Of a stretch of DNA of 61,803 bases, positions 12,601 through 18,838 are shown piece by piece (position 1 is the stretch's first letter; the number at the start of each line of letters is the position of its first letter). This stretch comes from Actinomycetes bacterium (GTDB taxonomy: Bacteria > Actinomycetota > Acidimicrobiia > Acidimicrobiales > JABEUL01). The DNA lies in NCBI GenBank assembly GCA_021852345.1, contig JAJZNL010000052.1:1-61803 (forward strand). The letters run 5' to 3'. The translations under genes and the position numbers were made by a program. A model generated the notes under the pieces. The model did not search any database and was not told the DNA's origin. It was given only the letters and a program-made list of their open reading frames with translations.

Positions 12601-14022
12601 ATAATTACTGGCCATAATATCCCCCGTTGAGTCGGTGGCTATACAGTCCATTCCATAGTTGCTAAGAAAATTGTACTGAATGCACGAATTTGCGACAAAT
12701 CCTATACCCGAAGTTGCCAACTCTTGACACTTATTCGACAATGACGGTACGACATCAGTTAGGCTACCGTATGACTGAATTGTTTTGGAACAATCTACAG
12801 TATTTGCTGGATTAAAGTTAATGTTCGGATAGTCTTTGGAATAAAGAGGGCTGGCCGAAGAAACTAAGCCCGGATTAAGCGAAGTGCTTCCGTTTCGAAC
12901 AGGATAAAAGTTGGCGGTAACAGGACCTACCGTGACTGGAATTTCAAATGAAGCAGGGTTAGGCGAAATAGCAATTGAATTTATCGGAACATCTGAGGCA
13001 AAATTACTGTTAAATGTCGATAGATTGGCAACACTAAGGTCGGTCATAGCATCTGAAGAAGTCGATGAAGTTATCAAATTCATCTGCCCCAATTCAGAAC
13101 ATCCTACACAACTATTGGCTTCGGCGGCATAGAGGGTATTGCCGCCGTTGGCTATTGCCGTAGCGTTAATGTTACCTGTAGCACCAGATGTTGTGGTCCA
13201 ATTAATTGAATTAACGCTACCATTGGTCAAATTAACCTCATCAAGAGCTGACGATGAAGCGGATCCTACATAGGCGATATTATTAAGAATTGAAATGGAA
13301 TCGGGAACCGATGTAGCAGGGAGATTAATTGCGCCGGTAAAAGTATTGGTCAATAAATTGTATGATACCAGCGCAGGAGGATTTGAACCATTATTTTGAC
13401 TTACGATCCACACCGTAGATGAATCCTGACTTACCCCCAGTGCTACGTCCGTATCGAAAGTAGTTGAATTATATACGATATTTTGAGTTGCCACCTGATT
13501 TGTTGAAGCAGCTAAGTTAACTACGGTTATTGAATTACTGCTGGTGTTAACCGCAATTAAATAATTGCCGTTTGGGGTTACCACCAAATTACTCGGTTTT
13601 GTGGCTGTAGCTGTTTGAAAAGAGGTTACATTTGATATCGATATAGGATCGGTGTTTAGGTCAATAGAATACTCGTAAATGGAAGGGGTCGAGCTTGACG
13701 GATTATGATCTGATACAAAAAAATTACCGTTTGGAGCAAACGCAACTCCATCTGCTTGTACTATCGCAGATTCTGCAAAAGGAGTTACTACAGGGTCAGT
13801 GGTATTTGCCTTTGTAAATAACAGAATATTAGAAGTAGCATCATCGACAGCCACTGCCATTGTGCCGTCGGGACTTATAGCCACATCCTGAGGAGATGAG
13901 ATACCGTAGTCATAAACCATATCGCCGTTTTGGGCGTTAACCTCACCAACATAATTATTCTGTAAACTCGTAAACCAGATTGACTGGATCGAAACCGCAG
14001 ATACACCCGAAGAACTCATCAT
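3610..14022 (-). CDS. Giant secreted repeat protein with an embedded S15/CocE-like alpha/beta-hydrolase
   Basis: This is one uninterrupted 3,470-codon frame. Residues 1 to ~330 resemble YVTN/NHL propeller repeats (PQDVAISPDGT). Most of the rest is several dozen ~40-residue repeats of the form SISC-x-SSS-x-C-x-AVD-x-x-GN followed by an aromatic/Gly-rich strand, with two Cys per unit. Residues ~1590-2800 contain a hydrolase of the X-Pro dipeptidyl-peptidase/CocE type: strand plus RGIGGSCG near 1693-1700, nucleophile elbow GASYGG with Ser2399, Asp2553 in GTTDLFF, His2586 in FGHS, then a jelly-roll-like tail. About 620 residues of repeats sit between RGIGGSCG and the nucleophile. The annotated ATG (MMSSS) has no ribosome site and lies after a hydrophobic stretch, so the true N-terminus is upstream (see the separate signal-peptide and TA-tract entries). 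Probably secreted; substrate unknown. An alternative is a pure binding protein with an inactive hydrolase, but the triad looks complete. Confidence 0.85.
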   Translation of the reverse strand: MMSSSGVSAVSIQSIWFTSLQNNYVGEVNAQNGDMVYDYGISSPQDVAISPDGTMAVAVDDATSNILLFTKANTTDPVVTPFAESAIVQADGVAFAPNGNFFVSDHNPSSSTPSIYEYSIDLNTDPISISNVTSFQTATATKPSNLVVTPNGNYLIAVNTSSNSITVVNLAASTNQVATQNIVYNSTTFDTDVALGVSQDSSTVWIVSQNNGSNPPALVSYNLLTNTFTGAINLPATSVPDSISILNNIAYVGSASSSALDEVNLTNGSVNSINWTTTSGATGNINATAIANGGNTLYAAEANSCVGCSELGQMNLITSSTSSDAMTDLSVANLSTFNSNFASDVPINSIAISPNPASFEIPVTVGPVTANFYPVRNGSTSLNPGLVSSASPLYSKDYPNINFNPANTVDCSKTIQSYGSLTDVVPSLSNKCQELATSGIGFVANSCIQYNFLSNYGMDCIATDSTGDIMASNYNNFQPVAVDPGYALTSISCQMTPNFEIICVAGDTRGYAFEIGLEAIFPKQFQIFPVLGQISVANQNASKITAISCNDYSAVSGDNFSCVAVDSNGYAYELNETENFTGNSKLVSFSNAIWSISDSSNTFETSASNPTPKQIDPRGGVTGVSCIVITSVLTCVAVDDLGYVYDYISSAWGPAANNPIDTSGHGFTGISCYVNTQGFCVAVDDMGYMFEAAITTATTVTFNGWTDTSGVYGWGSGPYVSVDPKATLTGIDCYVMYYCIAVDDKGNVVIINSPLGQPGQTTVLAADANNSLVGVGCMPFSNESSGNPLSCLLFDDMGQVMTLSPPSNGSNWVSMSSVASSSINSVSCFSSTSCIGVDSNGDSYLGSFSDSTWNWQMYQTGIKDQLNSVSCAPAFCMAVGVSGTYGYTDNGKQWNLSGSSSISIANTLTSVSCVSSTFCVAVDATGYVWYFNGSIWQGWTGSAWAISGFQQVDSYSALNSISCRSSAFCVAVDAKGYVWYFNGSTWQGWTGSAWAKSGSFSPIENNFLNSVDCSNPSYCAIVDATGNLLTINPLNNSIVTNTIDSGNELTSVYCPENDVTALSSYLVASCLSADNNGDIQAIIYNDAGNATPKIIQATIGDFSAITSVTCATYFTCIAADKNGEIAYTDGVSVTATISNYNLNPGGQNGVLSNYQMAMTSTLNVPYPGKVDLTVGSNGPFNLAFGLGSSSSRPSVVNSSMPSIGSLSTGMVETGYQSVGEYNSVSISSISCSSSSFCMAVDSLGNVYSSGNQTAWSEPYLIDSGDGFTSISCADQTTSYCMAINGNGNAYYCSSNNCTSNPPIFSKSIVNPGDLLTSISCSSSSSCMAVDNNGNAFDYNGSSWALKNIDSTNVINSISCSTSSSCMAVDNNGNAILFKSGTWSSPVNIDSTNVINSISCSSASFCVAVDNNGNAFDYNGSSWAQTATTNEYVPLEAVSCVSSVACYATDTKGNVDYYNGTAWTVYTTISNSANSGTENSVNGLGPISCTSSSSACVAVDTKGDALVGGPSSWTKNIIWAVNGSYESDEISLYFPTAGTYPFELDYSNDLSGGQLGSISLGLGTLGAVSATTITPNCPVSYVLSNYEVPVGGNTPFIVCSTQSPFSDNGYPQRFSSFDGTPIDSEVTIPVVGHENLPLITLISGGTGTKNTLESTSVNLSTNYLGQSPPSTEKNFNPINNAYFAQQGYASLTYSPRGIGGSCGTYTPNMPFSTYSYLRDPNCKPVPTLSCPNSTTCIALDSHGNAVILRIQYSGTSIIGSAEQFYATGDANAFQAVSCYSSTTIFCAGVDDMGNIYYSNDAANSSPSAWTQVNTPYTYPMTAVDCVSVGICYGANSNGTLFYLNVTGTTTILESDQVDSNYSIDAIYCTVIGTGTQCLAGDSAGQTFVFDYVANNGSSGFSTNADPIVIYQTATGELNSQISIDSISCVSSGSLCVLGDNEGNVWMSTDAFSPPSSWTYLNLSQGPLVSAQCYSNSTCYLVDSSGNVFYSDAPSASPSSFSQYYIEKTKQIESTSCSVATTALLCAAVDNTGAFFTVTNPGASNWDAMTDNSVSCTNSSFCMEVDSQGNYRTYNGTSWSFPAVTGDSASLTSVSCSLIGTSNNCMAVDSNGNAILYSSGAWSSRVNIDSTNVINSVSCMPNGSTFYCMAVDDNRNYIYYNGTSWSTPTQLTTTASSEITSLSCYAYDACVAVDSGGNYYEYTAAGWSSPQLITGAGDLTAVSCVSVENNGVYCLSGNSQAQAFEINPVNSTDQSLGNADSAIGPTHDITSISCESTQLALVPNCAMVDSTGGYIAFNGANFYETDLDQENPLSSVSCVSSSVDSCFVLDDLAARGQIYDINQNPFSNNIGYVPTNIELTQESFTHLGDRRFEIHDLQLLISNLIEDGVANPDKVVAAGASYGGLQTLELAFANETIVEPNGYTLAWETNATPISLMAAIPEMTGTDLFSNIAPNGANSDSTLIPTGNPDVPVGNTNSHLAGLIIKDFNSGSQLPPQGSQDSFDTLLNALSAGQSAQSNPAITKVQTALNDFHSVLYDTTPATVVPIYALQGTTDLFFTPTYIQELINKLTQSDPSYPISVYYSSFGHSLLQVPVYFGQGYQLALNWLNSVMSSVVPSNNVTVAATGCDGSSDAVIFSGSTLSSLQTETLSLGYTTASDISPNTQSFDSGGPCSVPNPNLMGNTTNKNINSTIYTPQNGNLLFASDVNSGLSPEVLTGGVIVNATISNYGIDENLIAVLYDVSPSGKYTEITSGPYKINTVMAGTVSFELFPSGWALQPGHKLAVVLTQRSNQFSSDTVPTDVVNSLRSVSCLSSTSCYVLDASGELYYYDGTSFSGPYLIDPGNELTSISCTGQSTVSCMAVDNNGNSFSCTPNNCTSNPPVFTQTVINSGDALTSVSCLNSDCMAVDYVGNAFYYNGTSWTSPSIVSNYTLKSVSCTGTVIYCMAVDNNGNAYYCSSNNCTSNPPIFTQTGSTGVTDSINSISCISSGVCLAVDSLGNLLMYSSSVWGKSNIDPTNELTSISCVSSTSDYCTVSDYEGNVITGTYNTSWTTSSFIGADATSDTVGTFCTFSDPSCSIGNFITGISCPSLSFCMGIDASGYDFMGSMQTGTWNSPSQIIANETSFNKISCYNNSNYNYCVAVNSLGQADYYDGATGSWMIQSVDPGYSLTAVSCTTNTSVMCIAGDNNGDIYAMTISNGSPIWTFVKQVDTVNGAVYTIDSISCPSTSLCVAVDNVGNEIYSSTPTTSAWSIPTAIDSSNQINSISCPSTSFCVAVDNAGNEIYSSDPTGGKTKWSPTSIDSSNQINSVSCVPNSTDYSCAAVDNKGNLLSNPTADTSPSSWTSYANLFVNPDLTSISCAPGLTVADPVANCEIIDSHSDVFSTDLTYYEAFNSYSWTNLSNQGILDQSNDINSSIYPDLSCFNTSNASTANNFSCFSIDNAGNSLEYNGSSWSNTSGLSISNITLTIPEL
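9781..10080. repeat. Near-identical tandem coding repeats inside the giant gene
   Basis: The phrase ATTTCCGTTATTATCTACTG recurs at 9784, 9904 and 10021, that is at 120 and 117 bases (40 and 39 codons), with much of the rest of each unit also conserved. Similar near-identical pairs occur at about 4180-4340 and 11040-11260. Most other units in the protein have diverged at DNA level, so these look like recent duplications or gene-conversion tracts that could change the repeat number. Confidence 0.8.
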
Positions 14023-14106
14023 TGGGAAAGAAAAAATACCTGTTAATAACAGAACACAAATTAACAGAATTCCCTTGCTGCGAAATTTGACAAACCTTAA
14101 GAACCT
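14023..14106 (-). other. Signal-peptide coding segment upstream of the giant protein, without an in-frame start
   Basis: Directly upstream of and in frame with the ATG at 14022 there are 28 sense codons that encode a textbook signal peptide: a basic start (RFLRFVKFRSKG) and a hydrophobic core ILLICVLLLTGIF ending before SSSGVSA. The frame then runs into a TA repeat and a TGA at 14122-14124. There is no ATG, GTG or TTG in this stretch. An ATG at 14125 and a GTG at 14150 lie just upstream in the two other frames. The segment is therefore almost certainly translated in some state of the repeat, or from a rare start codon. Confidence 0.7.
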
Positions 14107-14122
14107 ATATATATATATATAT
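14106..14122. repeat. TA dinucleotide tract at the start of the giant surface protein gene
   Basis: Seventeen bases of perfect alternating TA lie between candidate start codons and the signal-peptide codons of the giant protein. Counting bases, one extra TA unit would join the ATG at 14125 to the signal-peptide frame. One unit fewer would join the GTG at 14150. The length present here gives neither. That is the layout of a slipped-strand contingency tract, although an assembly error in the repeat is also possible. Confidence 0.75.
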
Positions 14123-14125
14123 CAT

Positions 14126-14453
14126 TTTCCCCAGTCGTTCTAGTTTTCACCGCCAGCCACAAACCCTTTTATACAAACCCTTTTATTAATAACACCAACA
14201 ATTAACGGCATTAATACGAATTAATCTACACCGTTAATTTAACTATCGGTAGCTACACTGAAAATCTTAAGGAAATTTAATTAAAAAATTCCTCTTAATC
14301 AATCAAACAGATATCATTTGCGAGTTATTTAAAAGAAAATAACGGAACATTGCGCATAATTATAATCCTTTTCACATGTAACAGAATTGATTTGTTATAT
14401 GTGAAAGACAATCCAATAACTGTTTACACCTAACTGTTTACAGCTGGCGTTCT
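14126..14453. other. Intergenic region between the giant protein gene and the lipase gene
   Basis: No credible open frame is seen. It is very AT-rich and contains the presumed promoter of the giant gene and a hairpin at 14371-14405 (separate entry). A GGGGA sits only a few bases before the ATG at 14125, closer than usual for a ribosome site. Confidence 0.5.
14371..14405 (-). terminator. Hairpin downstream of the lipase gene, possible terminator
   Basis: TTCACATGTAACA (14371-14383) pairs with TGTTATATGTGAA (14393-14405) as a 13-bp stem with one G-U pair and a 9-base loop. It lies about 50 bases past the lipase stop on the same strand. The following minus-strand bases are AT-rich but not a clean U run, so termination is plausible, not certain. 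Confidence 0.4.
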
Positions 14454-15728
14454 CTATGGAGCAGGAGTAGTAAACCCGCCTGAAGTATGGCAGTTTTGAT
14501 CCAGCACGTTTGGCAGCCCTGTAGGGATATACGGGTCTGGAACGCTTTGGCCGCTAAACCTGTCACCCATCCAATGAACCATATCAGGTGTAGAAGGGCC
14601 GATGACTTGAGCATGGTGTTGACCTGGATACATCCATCTTTGTACTTCCGCACCGATAGAGCACAAATGAGTTGCCAATAATTGAGTTGATAGAGGCGGT
14701 ATTTGACCATCTGCCGTACCTTGGATGAGCAAAAGAGGTACTCCGCTATTTTTGTTGATCTGTCCGGGATCGTTTGCAACCATTAGTTTTTTCCATGCGG
14801 GTACCGTGTACGGATCTTTTGATACCAATTGCACCATAGAATATTTGTCAAGTGTATTTTGCAAATATGTATAACATCCTTTTGTCACGATCCCTTGCTT
14901 GACAAGTTTGATTGCCAAAGGAGTCGCAACTTCATTAAGCGGGGCAGCTTTATTCCCGTATGCCAAATTAAATCCGACAGCACCCATGTAAAGATAAAAC
15001 GCATAAGGACTGGTCTTCAGTACGTCATACATGAAAGCGAACTGAGAAGGCGGAGCTCCTGCTACAACTCCTACCAGATGCAAATTCTTAGCATAAGACG
15101 GTCCGATTGCCCAAGCAAACATCGCAGTTTGCCCTCCTTCAGAATGACCCCAAACTATATATGTTTTGCTTGCTTTAAATACCGTATTTCCCTGGACTGC
15201 CTCAACCAAATCCAGCGAATTTTTGGCGGCTAAACTACCCACGAGATATGCCAAAATCCCAGGAGGAGTACCTTCACCCTGGTAGTCTGATGCTGTTACC
15301 TCCCAACCCTGGCTCAAGAGCTGATTGATCGACGGTACGGCTTGCGATGGCTGAAGCGACGGTGCGCATTGCATAGACATCCCATTAGTACCATGACTCC
15401 ACGCCACTACTCTATATCCCCCTTTGGGGGCTGGAGTAGTTGGAATAAATACCAAACCAGTTACGGGCACAACCTGATTTTGTTCGTTTACTGAAGTGTA
15501 CATAACCCGATATGTTGTACCGTCAATTCCCGCCACGGTAACCTTAACGGATTTTATCAACTGTCCGGCAGCTGACGGTATCTTTGAGGGAATGGCATAA
15601 AACGACGGCATTCCAGATGGCGCCGGAGTCGAAGTCGGTTTTACCGTACTTGATGACGTAGACGAACACGAGCTTAAAATAAGCACGATTCCAATCAATA
15701 CACTCAATTTCAAAACTAACTTTTTCAT
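14454..15728 (-). CDS. Secretory lipase-family lipoprotein (alpha/beta hydrolase)
   Basis: The 424-residue protein starts with MKKLVLK, a hydrophobic core and a lipobox LSSC with Cys21, so it should be lipid-anchored outside the membrane, followed by a Ser/Thr/Pro linker to about residue 40. The catalytic part matches the secretory lipase (LIP) family: SHGTNG near 111, GWEVTASDYQGEG near 141-153 and nucleophile elbow GHSEGG with Ser196. The acid is Asp340 in GTADGQIPP and the base is His371 or His372 in GQHHAQV. The likely reaction is hydrolysis of acylglycerols or other esters outside the cell. It stands alone upstream of the two giant surface genes on the same strand, which fits a shared role in using external polymers or lipids; this last point is inference. 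Substrate cannot be read from sequence. Confidence 0.85.
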   Translation of the reverse strand: MKKLVLKLSVLIGIVLILSSCSSTSSSTVKPTSTPAPSGMPSFYAIPSKIPSAAGQLIKSVKVTVAGIDGTTYRVMYTSVNEQNQVVPVTGLVFIPTTPAPKGGYRVVAWSHGTNGMSMQCAPSLQPSQAVPSINQLLSQGWEVTASDYQGEGTPPGILAYLVGSLAAKNSLDLVEAVQGNTVFKASKTYIVWGHSEGGQTAMFAWAIGPSYAKNLHLVGVVAGAPPSQFAFMYDVLKTSPYAFYLYMGAVGFNLAYGNKAAPLNEVATPLAIKLVKQGIVTKGCYTYLQNTLDKYSMVQLVSKDPYTVPAWKKLMVANDPGQINKNSGVPLLLIQGTADGQIPPLSTQLLATHLCSIGAEVQRWMYPGQHHAQVIGPSTPDMVHWMGDRFSGQSVPDPYIPTGLPNVLDQNCHTSGGFTTPAP

Positions 15729-16171
15729 AATAATTTTCTACCTAATTCTTTTATATTCAATATCTTCACTACTTTTATCCCACCAAATAACACTGAGGCG
15801 ATTTTAACTTATCCGTATGTCGGTATTTCTTAACTTCCGTATTAAACATTTGTTATTTGACTAAATTTCTTTTCGTATCAAAACCAACTAAAATCCTATC
15901 CGCTGTCAAATTCCTACCATATATTTAATTAACAGAGTCTAATCCACTACAAACTTTATATCAAGACTCATGTTATTTTATACTTTAAATAACCAACCAA
16001 TATAGTGTATTTATAGATCGCTTAACTAAATCTGCTTTATATACTTCGGACTTTTTTGGAATAATTTTAAATAAAAGTTTCAATTATGATAACTTCTACG
16101 ATTTTTTTAGTCCTAATTTAAAACTTTAAAAATTTGGCTTTTAATTAATTGGCTTAAACTCAAAAATTATA
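15729..16171. other. Intergenic region, no feature recognised
   Basis: About 440 very AT-rich bases separate the transporter stop from the lipase start. I see no open frame with a ribosome site, no RNA gene and no convincing terminator hairpin. The lipase promoter must lie in its left part. Confidence 0.5.
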
Positions 16172-17419
16172 TTAAATACGTATAAAAACTTGCAGTAAGA
16201 ATTCTGAGACAACTAAAGCTGGTATGCATATAGGTACCATCGTTGACACATAACTCTTTAAATTAACTGGAAACTTTCTGTCACGAACCTGTTTAAACCA
16301 CAGCAGTGCAGCCAATGAGCCGCTCATAAGAAGACATGGGCCCATGTTAACTGCAAAAATAATCGACAGTAGCGAATCCTTGGATATGTGATCCAAGAAA
16401 GGCGCAAATACCAAAACCGTAGACAAGTTTCCCAATAAGTTTGCCAAAATTGCTGAAATTAAAATAACTTGTATCAGTGTAAGCAAACTTGAGCCTATAA
16501 AAAATTGCTCAATATTAAAATAATTAGAAAACCCAAAAGCCAACACTGACAAAGAGATAGCGATAATGCAGGTACCATAAGGCATGGCCTTAAATATCGT
16601 TTTAACATTTGAACTTAATCCACGATAGTTAATTTTGTTTTTAAAGAATAGTGGGGATACTAGCAATACAATATTTCCGGCAATGGCAACCATAAAGGGG
16701 TCGATGCCGAATTTGGATCCCACAACAAAACCAACTAAGCAAAGTCCCAAAAAAACAGATCCAATGATTAAAAATTGCTTTTCGACAAAGGTCAACTCTT
16801 CTGACTTTATTGATTGATTGATCTTGCCAAACTTTATTTTATAAAATTGCCAGCTTAAAAAAAGACCTGCCAAAGACGGTATGCCCAAATAAATCAAAAA
16901 ATCAATAACAGACAGATTTGCAGCAGATATTACTATAAGATTTGTCAAATTAGATATAGGCAAAAAACTAGATGCCAGCAGGGCGGCAATTACCGGTTGG
17001 TACAATATGCCCCTGCTCCTATAGTTCCTATTTTCCTTAGTCTGGATGTCAATCGTATCCATTGCCAACGGAGTCTGAAGCGATACTCCCGCATCCAGAT
17101 TCATCGTAGCCACAGTTAAGATTGACACTATGTACAACTTTAAGTCACTGTGTTTGTTACGGTAAACAAGTTTGGTAACAGTTCGGAAAAATCCGTAATC
17201 ATCAAGTAGCTTAGCCATTGGGACGATTGCCAACACGAACAGAAGTGGTTTGATCAAATAACTTAAAAAATGTCTCAGATCGGGAACGGAATAAGAATAT
17301 ATTCCGAGATATATTGCCATACACAAAAAAGAAATGACCCAATTGGGAATCTTCTTTATTTTAACGACAGTTCCGCCTACCGCGCAAAGCAAAAGAACAA
17401 TTGAGAAAGCCGCTGCCAT
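16172..17419 (-). CDS. ArsB/NhaD (ion transporter) superfamily permease
   Basis: The 415-residue protein is almost wholly hydrophobic, with about eleven membrane-spanning segments separated by short charged loops. Its organisation, including the paired re-entrant-like motifs TMNLDAGVSLQTPLA near residue 110 and SNLTNLIVISAANLS near residue 155, fits the ArsB/NhaD/SLC13 transporter superfamily. The second half has the matching motif LANLLGNLSTVLVFAPF. Members move arsenite, Na+/H+ or dicarboxylates, and the sequence does not tell which. The gene lies 48 bp behind the metallophosphoesterase gene and ends the carboxylase gene cluster, so it is probably the last gene of that transcript. No arsenic genes are nearby, so calling it an arsenite pump would be a guess. 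Confidence 0.75.
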   Translation of the reverse strand: MAAAFSIVLLLCAVGGTVVKIKKIPNWVISFLCMAIYLGIYSYSVPDLRHFLSYLIKPLLFVLAIVPMAKLLDDYGFFRTVTKLVYRNKHSDLKLYIVSILTVATMNLDAGVSLQTPLAMDTIDIQTKENRNYRSRGILYQPVIAALLASSFLPISNLTNLIVISAANLSVIDFLIYLGIPSLAGLFLSWQFYKIKFGKINQSIKSEELTFVEKQFLIIGSVFLGLCLVGFVVGSKFGIDPFMVAIAGNIVLLVSPLFFKNKINYRGLSSNVKTIFKAMPYGTCIIAISLSVLAFGFSNYFNIEQFFIGSSLLTLIQVILISAILANLLGNLSTVLVFAPFLDHISKDSLLSIIFAVNMGPCLLMSGSLAALLWFKQVRDRKFPVNLKSYVSTMVPICIPALVVSEFLLQVFIRI

Positions 17420-17467
17420 CTGTCAAACAACTCCAAAGTCGTATCTTCTACTAACAATCGACAGCAT

Positions 17468-18493
17468 CTAAAAAACTCTGAAGCACCGATCGTCGATTTC
17501 GCCAAACGAATATTGTGCATAGCGCCCACCGTATAAATTTCTGCACCTGTCACTCCAGTTTAAGCACGCTTCTGAGGAAAGCCTGCGATGAATTTGCAAT
17601 ACGCCACCCTCGTAAACCCTATATTCGGCCCAACTTCCGGGAAAATCTTTTAATGCGGCTACCTCGACATACGGTTTGTCATCTGTCGACGCAAATCTTC
17701 TAACTCGATTTCTATGCGTATGTCCAGCAAAATAACCTTTAATATTATCAATATCGGCAATTAAAGTTACAAACTTTTCAGAATCCGTTGGGTTTACTCC
17801 AAAGTATGATTCGGGACGTACTCGGCTGGAAGGGTTCCAAATATTATGATGACCGAATATCAGAACAGGTGTTTTTGACTGTAGCGACAGATCTGAAATT
17901 GCATCTAAGTTTGCGTTACTTATTTGACCGTTATACCGTTCTTTGATTGAGGTATCAATTAAAAGTATTCTAAGCCCCGAAATATCGATGCACTGAACAG
18001 GTGCACAACTAAAACTTGCGTCTAATTTAGCATCGTGATTTCCCATGGTGAAATAGAGTCTATCTTGAAATTCGGTTTTATACAGATCTAGGAACTCGTC
18101 AAACTCACTGTCTGATGCAGATGAAGTCAAATCACCTTTTGCCAAAACCACCGCAGGGTTAATTTGTGATATTTCTTTCACCGCCTGTTTCGACATTAAT
18201 TTCGTATATGGCATCTCCTCATTAGAAGAGCTCATTCCTTTTATTTCGCTTATTCCCTCTATCAAACCCGCCGTCAATTCGCCTAAATGCAAATCGTTGA
18301 CGGTAGCAAACTTACACAAAAGTTCTCCGGGTGGTCTAAGTAGAGTTCGAATTCTAAGAGAGCCAATCTCTATGTCCGAATCAGAAGGAAGTTCAACAAA
18401 ACTCTTAGGTATAGATTTTCCGTCGTCGACGTAATGAAGCACCACTTCATCATCGGCAACAGTCGTAACTTCAACGCCGATTATTTCAGGCAT
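17468..18493 (-). CDS. Calcineurin-like metallophosphoesterase
   Basis: A 341-residue soluble protein with the complete dinuclear-metal signature of the family: NDLHLGE (Asp67, His69), KGDLT (Asp121), GNHD (151-154), GHH (214-216) and GHTH (257-260). The spacing resembles Icc/GpdQ-like phosphodiesterases, which cleave cyclic nucleotides or phosphodiesters, but the substrate is not determined. Residues 1-60 before the first motif form an unassigned extra domain. The start ATG lies nine bases after the stop of the carboxylase epsilon gene, so the two are very likely translated from one message. No signal peptide is seen. Confidence 0.85.
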   Translation of the reverse strand: MPEIIGVEVTTVADDEVVLHYVDDGKSIPKSFVELPSDSDIEIGSLRIRTLLRPPGELLCKFATVNDLHLGELTAGLIEGISEIKGMSSSNEEMPYTKLMSKQAVKEISQINPAVVLAKGDLTSSASDSEFDEFLDLYKTEFQDRLYFTMGNHDAKLDASFSCAPVQCIDISGLRILLIDTSIKERYNGQISNANLDAISDLSLQSKTPVLIFGHHNIWNPSSRVRPESYFGVNPTDSEKFVTLIADIDNIKGYFAGHTHRNRVRRFASTDDKPYVEVAALKDFPGSWAEYRVYEGGVLQIHRRLSSEACLNWSDRCRNLYGGRYAQYSFGEIDDRCFRVF

Positions 18494-18502
18494 CAGTCAG
18501 CT

Positions 18503-18751
18503 TCAAAAAGGACGTGCCCTAACAATCGGCACAGGTCGTGCCCACCAAAATCCGGAAAACTTCCATGTCGATTTTTTAGGTTCAATACGGCTCTGAGAAT
18601 TTGGCGTCCCCGACGACCCCAGCAACATAGTCAAGGCAGAAACAACGGCAGCGACCGCTTCATAATCTTCCTGTGAGTCTGTCAATTCAACGCCGACCGA
18701 TTCCACATGAAATATCGTATCTTTATTTTTTGAATTCAATTCATCTGTCAT
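18503..18751 (-). CDS. Acyl-CoA carboxylase epsilon subunit
   Basis: A small 82-residue protein with the two parts typical of the actinobacterial epsilon subunit (AccE/PccE): a helix like YEAVAAVVSALTML around residues 29-42 and, after a linker, a basic aromatic tail with KSTWKFSGFWWARP near residue 63. In known actinobacterial carboxylases the epsilon subunit stabilises the alpha-beta complex of acetyl/propionyl-CoA carboxylases. It lies 87 bp downstream of the beta subunit gene, the usual place. The family is weakly conserved, so the call leans partly on context. The biotin-carrying alpha subunit is not in the window. Confidence 0.75.
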   Translation of the reverse strand: MTDELNSKNKDTIFHVESVGVELTDSQEDYEAVAAVVSALTMLLGSSGTPNSQSRIEPKKSTWKFSGFWWARPVPIVRARPF

Positions 18752-18838
18752 ACAACTCTATGCCCGTCTAAATAATCGGTAACAGTTTGATACCGCTTTC
18801 TTGAAATTAATTCTTAAAGAGGAAATTTTCATATCTAG

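Noticed and set aside
4035..13132. Many 60-133-codon open frames on both strands inside the giant gene
   Set aside because: They follow the repeat pattern of the real gene in shifted frames, lack ribosome sites and have no recognisable domains.
3610..14022. Regular DNA repeats, possible CRISPR or minisatellite array
   Set aside because: The repeats are long, diverged and keep one open frame with conserved Cys and Asp-Gly-Asn residues. There are no identical short repeats with unique spacers of fixed length.
16172..17419. Naming the permease arsB
   Set aside because: Only the superfamily can be recognised; there is no arsR, arsC or arsA nearby and the specificity residues cannot be judged.
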